A DNA stretch of 18,793 nt from Spirochaetota bacterium (lineage in GTDB: Bacteria > Spirochaetota > UBA12135 > COTS27), in assembly GCA_030621685.1 (NCBI GenBank), contig JAUXHF010000007.1, positions 1-18,793 of the forward strand. The letters run 5' to 3'. Positions 14,992 to 18,793 of this stretch are shown in pieces (the stretch's first letter is position 1; each line of letters starts with the position of its first letter). The position numbers and the translations under genes were made by a program. The notes under the pieces are model-generated. The model did no database searches. It was not told the origin of the DNA and was given only the letters and a program-made list of their open reading frames with translations.

Positions 14992-15942
14992 TTAGAAAAA
15001 CTCTTGAAACATTAAGAAAATATAAAGCACTAAGAACACAAAGCCAGAACTGTCTAATCTATCGAAGAAGCCGCCGTGACCGGGGAATAGGTTGCTGGAG
15101 TCTTTTCTAGCAGCAGCACGTTTTAATATTGACGAAAAGTAATCACCAAATTGTGCGGCTAAGGCCATGATAACAGATAATAAAATCAATGAAACAGCGT
15201 TTTCGCTAAAGAATCTTATGGTAGCTGTGTTTTGTGACCACGAAAGAGCAAAACTTACAAGAAGGTAGGGCAGGACACTCGTGAAAAGTATTCCGCTGAA
15301 AAGACCTAGCCATGTTTTATTAGGAGAGGCATCAAGTCCAATTTTTCTCGTTCCAAACTTACTGCCAAATAGAAAGGCAAAAGTATCGTAGCTCCAAGTG
15401 GCACACCAAGCAAAAAGCATGAAATATGGAAGGCCGGCTTTTGTTATGGGGGAATAAGCCGTACATATACGGGCTTGGTAGTAGTCGGCATATTTAACTT
15501 TTAAGATGGTGTGTAGAACAAAGAAAAGATAGAATAGAACAAGCATGCTTCTACTTAAGGCATAGATATGGCTATCAAAATTTTCTTTTTTAGTAAAAAA
15601 AATAGAATAAGCTATGCTAGCAAAAAAGAAGAAAGCTAAACTAAGCATAGCAGCTTGACTTCCCCCAAGTGAGAAAGTCTGTAGTATGTTATGGGCTACT
15701 GTAGAGCAAGGATTTATCAGCCAGCCTAGCTCAATACTATTTAATAAAGAAAATAAGAGCAGACTTAGCAGGCTTACTACTTGTAAGCCGAAAGTGGCTT
15801 TGGGTGAGTACTGAAAGGTTTCAAAGAGAAGGATTCCAGCAAAAAGGATAAAGATAAAACTATCAAAAATGATATTGCGATAAAAAGTAAAAAACAGGAC
15901 AAAGATAATCCCAAGGAAGCCAAAAAGAATTCTTTTTTTCAT
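14992..15942 (-). CDS. cdsA: Phosphatidate cytidylyltransferase
   Basis: CdsA makes CDP-diacylglycerol from CTP and phosphatidic acid in the inner membrane, the branch point for phospholipid synthesis. The 316-residue protein is strongly hydrophobic, with about eight membrane segments. The family signature is intact near the C-terminus (about 270-297): SSILKRAAARKD, then FPGHGGFFDRLD with the metal-binding acidic residues. Its ATG overlaps the uppS stop codon (ATGA), so the two are translationally coupled. In spirochaetes dxr usually follows cdsA; here the gene is instead followed by duplicates of its own tail and a convergent ABC gene, showing local rearrangement. An A7 run lies at codons 2-4. 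Confidence 0.95.
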   Translation of the reverse strand: MKKRILFGFLGIIFVLFFTFYRNIIFDSFIFILFAGILLFETFQYSPKATFGLQVVSLLSLLLFSLLNSIELGWLINPCSTVAHNILQTFSLGGSQAAMLSLAFFFFASIAYSIFFTKKENFDSHIYALSRSMLVLFYLFFVLHTILKVKYADYYQARICTAYSPITKAGLPYFMLFAWCATWSYDTFAFLFGSKFGTRKIGLDASPNKTWLGLFSGILFTSVLPYLLVSFALSWSQNTATIRFFSENAVSLILLSVIMALAAQFGDYFSSILKRAAARKDSSNLFPGHGGFFDRLDSSGFVFLVLYIFLMFQEFF

Positions 15943-16688
15943 GCTTGATGCAGGATTGGCGAAACTGAGTTAGGCTTTTTTAGATTGGGTCTTGCACCAA
16001 AGCGTCTTTCTCGTTTGGAAAAATCATCTAGGGCCTTATCGAGTTCTTCAACACCGAAGTCTGGCCATAAAGTAGTGGTGAAATAAAGCTCGGTATAGGC
16101 CATTTGATAGAGCAGAAAGTTACTTAGACGCTGCTCGCCACTGGTGCGAATAAGAAAATCGGGGTCTGCTGTAAAACGAGTGTCTAGGTAGCTAGAAAAG
16201 TTTTTTTCATTGATGCTACTAGGTTTTTTTCTGCCCAAAGCTACCTGCTCGGAAAAATTCTTAACGGCGCGTATAATTTCTTCTCTGCCGCCGTAATTAA
16301 GGGCAATTTGCAAAAACCCCCCCGTGTTTTTCTCAGAGAGCTTTTCGGCATGTATGATGGCCTTACGGATGTTGCTGGGAAAACGTTGCAAATCGCCTAA
16401 GGCTACAATGCGAATGTTTCTTTCAATAGCCTTAGAAATTTTCTTTTGGGCATACAGTAGTATAAGCTTGAAGAGGGCCTGGAGTTCTACAGGCGGCCGA
16501 TGCCAATTTTCGCTGGAAAAAGCAAAGACGGTTATGGTATGGATTTTTAGTTTGAAACAGTAATCGAGAATGCTCTCTAAGGTTTGCAGCCCTTTTTGAT
16601 GGCCTTTTCGTAGCGAAACACGATTGTTTCGTGCCCAGCGACCATTACCATCTAAAATAAAAGCAATGTGTTGCGGAAGAATTTTCAT
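15939..16688 (-). CDS. uppS: Undecaprenyl diphosphate synthase
   Basis: This cis-prenyltransferase adds isopentenyl units to farnesyl diphosphate, making the C55 carrier for peptidoglycan and surface glycans. From the ATG at 16688 it is 249 residues; an in-frame TTG two codons earlier (16694) is possible, and neither has a clear Shine-Dalgarno. All family motifs are present: HIAFILDGNGRWA with catalytic Asp13, FAFSSENWHRP, LNYGGREEI, and RTSGEQRLSNFLL (about 181-193) with LWPDF and the basic tail KRERRFG. It overlaps cdsA by four bases. It sits in the tsf-frr-uppS-cdsA order, interrupted by one small basic-protein gene on its upstream side. Confidence 0.96.
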   Translation of the reverse strand: MKILPQHIAFILDGNGRWARNNRVSLRKGHQKGLQTLESILDYCFKLKIHTITVFAFSSENWHRPPVELQALFKLILLYAQKKISKAIERNIRIVALGDLQRFPSNIRKAIIHAEKLSEKNTGGFLQIALNYGGREEIIRAVKNFSEQVALGRKKPSSINEKNFSSYLDTRFTADPDFLIRTSGEQRLSNFLLYQMAYTELYFTTTLWPDFGVEELDKALDDFSKRERRFGARPNLKKPNSVSPILHQA

Positions 16689-16779
16689 GCCCAAAACTTA
16701 GCTGCTGTAGTAGCGCAGCTAGCGTATGAATGCCTAGGGAAAGGTCTCATAAAGACCGAAGGTATTTCATGGAAGCCCA

Positions 16780-17139
16780 TCAGCCTTTCGATGATCTGCG
16801 TTCAGTCTTTCTTCGTTCAGCTTTTTCCCAATTTTCAAACTGTTGAATACCTTTTCTTCTAATGTTTTCTCGTCTATTTTTTTCTGTTAAATTTTTGGAA
16901 CGAGTCGTTATTCGCCGTTCTCCGTCCCGTCTATCCATGTCAAGCCCGTAGTTGGATTGTAGAAAACTTATTCTGCGGTCTTCTTTTCTGCGTTCATGCT
17001 CGCCCCATTCAAATGCTTTTTCTTCTGGCTTCGACCTATGACCACCACTCACTCTGCCTCCTTGCGAGGAATTGCTAAGAGATTTATTTTTTGTTTGCTC
17101 TGAATTTAAACTATTTTTGTTAACGATGTTTTTTTTCAT
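16780..17139 (-). CDS. Unrecognised basic protein with four evenly spaced RRxxxRR blocks
   Basis: I do not recognise this 119-residue protein. Residues 1-45 are polar, Asn/Ser/Lys-rich and probably disordered. From residue 47 it carries four copies of an RR-x3-RR block (ERRKEDRR at 49-56, DRRDGERR at 69-76, NRRENIRR at 88-95, ERRKTERR at 108-115), spaced 20, 19 and 20 residues, with dissimilar linkers between. There is no signal peptide or membrane segment. Similar arginine-pair strings occur as low-complexity linkers in various bacterial proteins, so nucleic-acid or acidic-lipid binding is only a guess. It lies between frr and uppS on the same strand, with 158 and about 90 base gaps. There is no good Shine-Dalgarno before the ATG, but the periodicity argues for a real coding sequence. 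Confidence 0.6.
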   Translation of the reverse strand: MKKNIVNKNSLNSEQTKNKSLSNSSQGGRVSGGHRSKPEEKAFEWGEHERRKEDRRISFLQSNYGLDMDRRDGERRITTRSKNLTEKNRRENIRRKGIQQFENWEKAERRKTERRSSKG

Positions 17140-17235
17140 GTTAGGTTTACAAGCTTAGCTAATAAAGTACGCGGGTACTACGGAAGCTGAAAGAAGCCTT
17201 TTTAATTTACAAAATTATTTTTGCTTAGCATGTTA

Positions 17236-17252
17236 AAACGATGAGCTCGTTT
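17236..17252 (-). terminator. Weak terminator-like hairpin after frr
   Basis: AAACGA (17236-17241) and TCGTTT (17247-17252) form a 6-pair stem with a 5-base loop, about 45 bases past the frr stop. On the minus strand the right arm runs into one further T (TCGTTTT). It is short, so termination would be partial at best. A second small hairpin, AGTAC-GCGG-GTACT (17166-17179), lies in the leader of the next gene. Confidence 0.3.
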
Positions 17253-17297
17253 CAAAAGATTCAAATAAAGCATACTTATATAATGTGTAGATATAAT

Positions 17298-17864
17298 TTA
17301 AATTTGCATGATATCCTTTGTTTTTTTGGCGAGAGATTCTTCGGCTTTTTTGTGGTAAGCATCTGTTATCGATTGTGATTCTTTAAGTAATTTTTTGTAA
17401 TCATCTTCGCTTAAAGTTTTATCTTTCAGTTGTTTTTTTAAAGTTTCGTTTAGGCTTCTACGAACATTGCGCATAACAACCTTCGTGCTTTCAGTTTTCT
17501 CTTGAGCCTGTTTCACAAACAACAAACGACGTTCTTTGTTAATGGCTGGGAAGCTGACATATAAAGTATTTCCTTCAATGCGAAGCGTTAATGATTGGTC
17601 TTGTGCGTAGATAGCTTTTTCTACGGTTTTTACATTAGCGATATCCCAAACTTGAACACTAAGAGAGTTAGCATCATTTGTAGTAAGGCTTGCCATATCC
17701 TTTAGCGGCATTTTCTGCTGATAGGCCGTCACCATAGTGTTTTCAAGCATAGCAGAGCTTGCTCTGCCAGAACGAATGCTACTGAAGTTGCTGGCTAGCT
17801 TTTCTAGCGATTGCCGCATGAGCATGTTCATGCTATCAAAAACATCTTTTTCTTCAGTATTCAT
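17298..17864 (-). CDS. frr: Ribosome recycling factor
   Basis: RRF acts with EF-G to split post-termination ribosomes. The 188-residue product has the family's normal length. It shows the helical domain I opening with SIRSGRASSAML, the domain II beta region (VEKAIYAQDQSLTL and LYVSFPAINKERR), and the return to domain I with VVMRNVRRSLNE, whose arginines include the rRNA-contacting one, then KDKTLSEDDYKKLL. It lies 78 bases downstream of tsf with no pyrH between them, unlike the rpsB-tsf-pyrH-frr order of many bacteria. Only a weak AAAG lies before the ATG, so it may rely on readthrough from tsf. Confidence 0.95.
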   Translation of the reverse strand: MNTEEKDVFDSMNMLMRQSLEKLASNFSSIRSGRASSAMLENTMVTAYQQKMPLKDMASLTTNDANSLSVQVWDIANVKTVEKAIYAQDQSLTLRIEGNTLYVSFPAINKERRLLFVKQAQEKTESTKVVMRNVRRSLNETLKKQLKDKTLSEDDYKKLLKESQSITDAYHKKAEESLAKKTKDIMQI

Positions 17865-17942
17865 TTTTTTTACTTTGAAAAAGAAACAGCTATCATAGGT
17901 ACGTATAAAATGGTATTGAAGAGCCTATAAACTAGGGGAGGC

Positions 17943-18793
17943 TTATTCTTTGCCAATTTGTATTCTTTGGAAATTGATTATTTGCAAATCATCTAGAGTA
18001 TGTTCTTTGGAAAACTTTTCCATATAGCTAGAAATTGTCTGCTTGGAATCTTTAACGAAATTCATGTCTAACAGACAGCGTTCGGAAAAATATTTTTTTA
18101 CTTTGCCTTCAACAATCTTTAGTTTAATATCTTCGGGCTTCTTAACTTCATCCATTTGCTTTAGGAAAATTTGACGCTCTTGTTCTATATCTTCTTTAGA
18201 AATATCGTTACTAGAAATAGCCAATGGGTTCATGGCAGCAATTTGCATGGCGATGTCTTTAGAAAATTCGAGAAAGGCAGGAATCTTTGATTTCTGGGCT
18301 AAATCCTTAGCTTGCAGTTTTACTAAGACAGCAATTTTCTTGTTTGTATGGAGGTAACTTTGAATGGCGGTATCGGCATCAGCTTTTAGAAAGTGAGGCT
18401 TACCCAACATAATTTTTTCGCCTAATGAGCTTGTAATCTCTTGTAAAGATTCTTGGAAATCGGCTGTATCTAAAAAGGCTTCCCCTTTGCCTAGTAAGGC
18501 TTTGCCTGTTTTCTCGGAAAAAGCTAGAAATATTTCGTTACGTGCTACAAAGTCTGTTTCACAAAAAATGGCTACGGCGCAAGCCAGCCCTGCGTCATTG
18601 TGAATAAAGACCATGCCCTCATTGGTTTCGCGGTTAGATTTTTTTGCGACGATGGCCAGTCCTTGTTCTTTTAGAATACGAATGGCCTCTGTTTTGTCTC
18701 CTGCGGCGGCTACTAAGGCTTTCTTACATTCCATAAGACCCAGTCCGGTAAGTTCACGAATTTCTTTGACTAAAGAGGCATGTATTTCAACCG
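17943..18793 (-). CDS. tsf: Elongation factor Ts (extreme 5' end off the window)
   Basis: EF-Ts exchanges GDP for GTP on EF-Tu. The reading frame stays open to the right edge and encodes VEIHASLVKEIRELTGLGLM before the first visible Met at 18734. This is the conserved EF-Ts N-terminal UBA-like domain, so the true start lies beyond the window, probably only one or two codons away. The visible part is about 283 residues. It includes MECKKALVAA, the FCETDFVARNEIF signature that contacts EF-Tu, and the C-terminal core with coiled-coil-like charged stretches. It heads the minus-strand tsf-frr-(basic protein)-uppS-cdsA cluster; rpsB is expected just outside the window. Confidence 0.95.
   Translation of the reverse strand, partial: VEIHASLVKEIRELTGLGLMECKKALVAAAGDKTEAIRILKEQGLAIVAKKSNRETNEGMVFIHNDAGLACAVAIFCETDFVARNEIFLAFSEKTGKALLGKGEAFLDTADFQESLQEITSSLGEKIMLGKPHFLKADADTAIQSYLHTNKKIAVLVKLQAKDLAQKSKIPAFLEFSKDIAMQIAAMNPLAISSNDISKEDIEQERQIFLKQMDEVKKPEDIKLKIVEGKVKKYFSERCLLDMNFVKDSKQTISSYMEKFSKEHTLDDLQIINFQRIQIGKE

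Noticed and set aside
14586..15089. CRISPR-like array
   Set aside because: Repeat units are over 100 bases, derive from the cdsA end, and the spacers are related to one another rather than unique.

Overview
This 18.8 kb window is a chromosomal segment from a diderm (Gram-negative type) bacterium. It is AT-rich and made almost entirely of housekeeping and envelope genes. The order tsf-frr-uppS-cdsA, with no pyrH between tsf and frr, is the arrangement I know from spirochaetes such as Borrelia and Treponema. I therefore infer a Spirochaetota-like, possibly host-associated, organism. This rests on gene order alone and is not proven. Several genes use TTG or GTG starts, long homopolymer runs occur inside coding regions, and some conserved residues are replaced, which fits an AT-drifting genome.

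Left part, plus strand: the 3' part of fmt (cut by the window edge), a complete RND-superfamily transporter without a visible adaptor or outer-membrane partner, a ~500-base leader region with two promoter candidates and two small hairpins, rho, and a 68-residue DUF350-like membrane protein. The last is preceded by a possible 20-codon leader ORF that overlaps a terminator-like hairpin. A perfect 15-bp hairpin then separates the DUF350-like gene from the convergent scpB and supplies the last codons of scpB.

Middle part: a small lipoprotein gene and scpB form a minus-strand pair. A divergent intergenic region with a perfect 12-bp inverted repeat and a good promoter leads to rpsO, then pnp behind a leader hairpin resembling known pnp autoregulatory hairpins, then gltX. 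Next comes a plus-strand cluster of a Gfo/Idh/MocA oxidoreductase, a DUF374 acyltransferase and an ABC ATPase of the LivF type. The first two belong to families often found among lipid A/LPS genes.

Right part, minus strand: tsf (its first few bases lie beyond the right edge), frr, an unrecognised basic protein with four evenly spaced RRxxxRR blocks, uppS and cdsA. uppS and cdsA overlap by four bases and supply the undecaprenyl carrier and CDP-diacylglycerol. Downstream of cdsA lie two decayed copies of its own 3' end, each joined to a GC-rich hairpin spacer, as an irregular tandem array running up to the convergent ABC ATPase gene.

I see no defence island, prophage, insertion sequence, CRISPR array, tRNA or rRNA. 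The most unusual items are the cdsA-tail array, the RRxxxRR repeat protein, the structured rho leader, the 12-bp inverted repeat upstream of rpsO, and the changed rRNA-contact residues in ribosomal protein S15.
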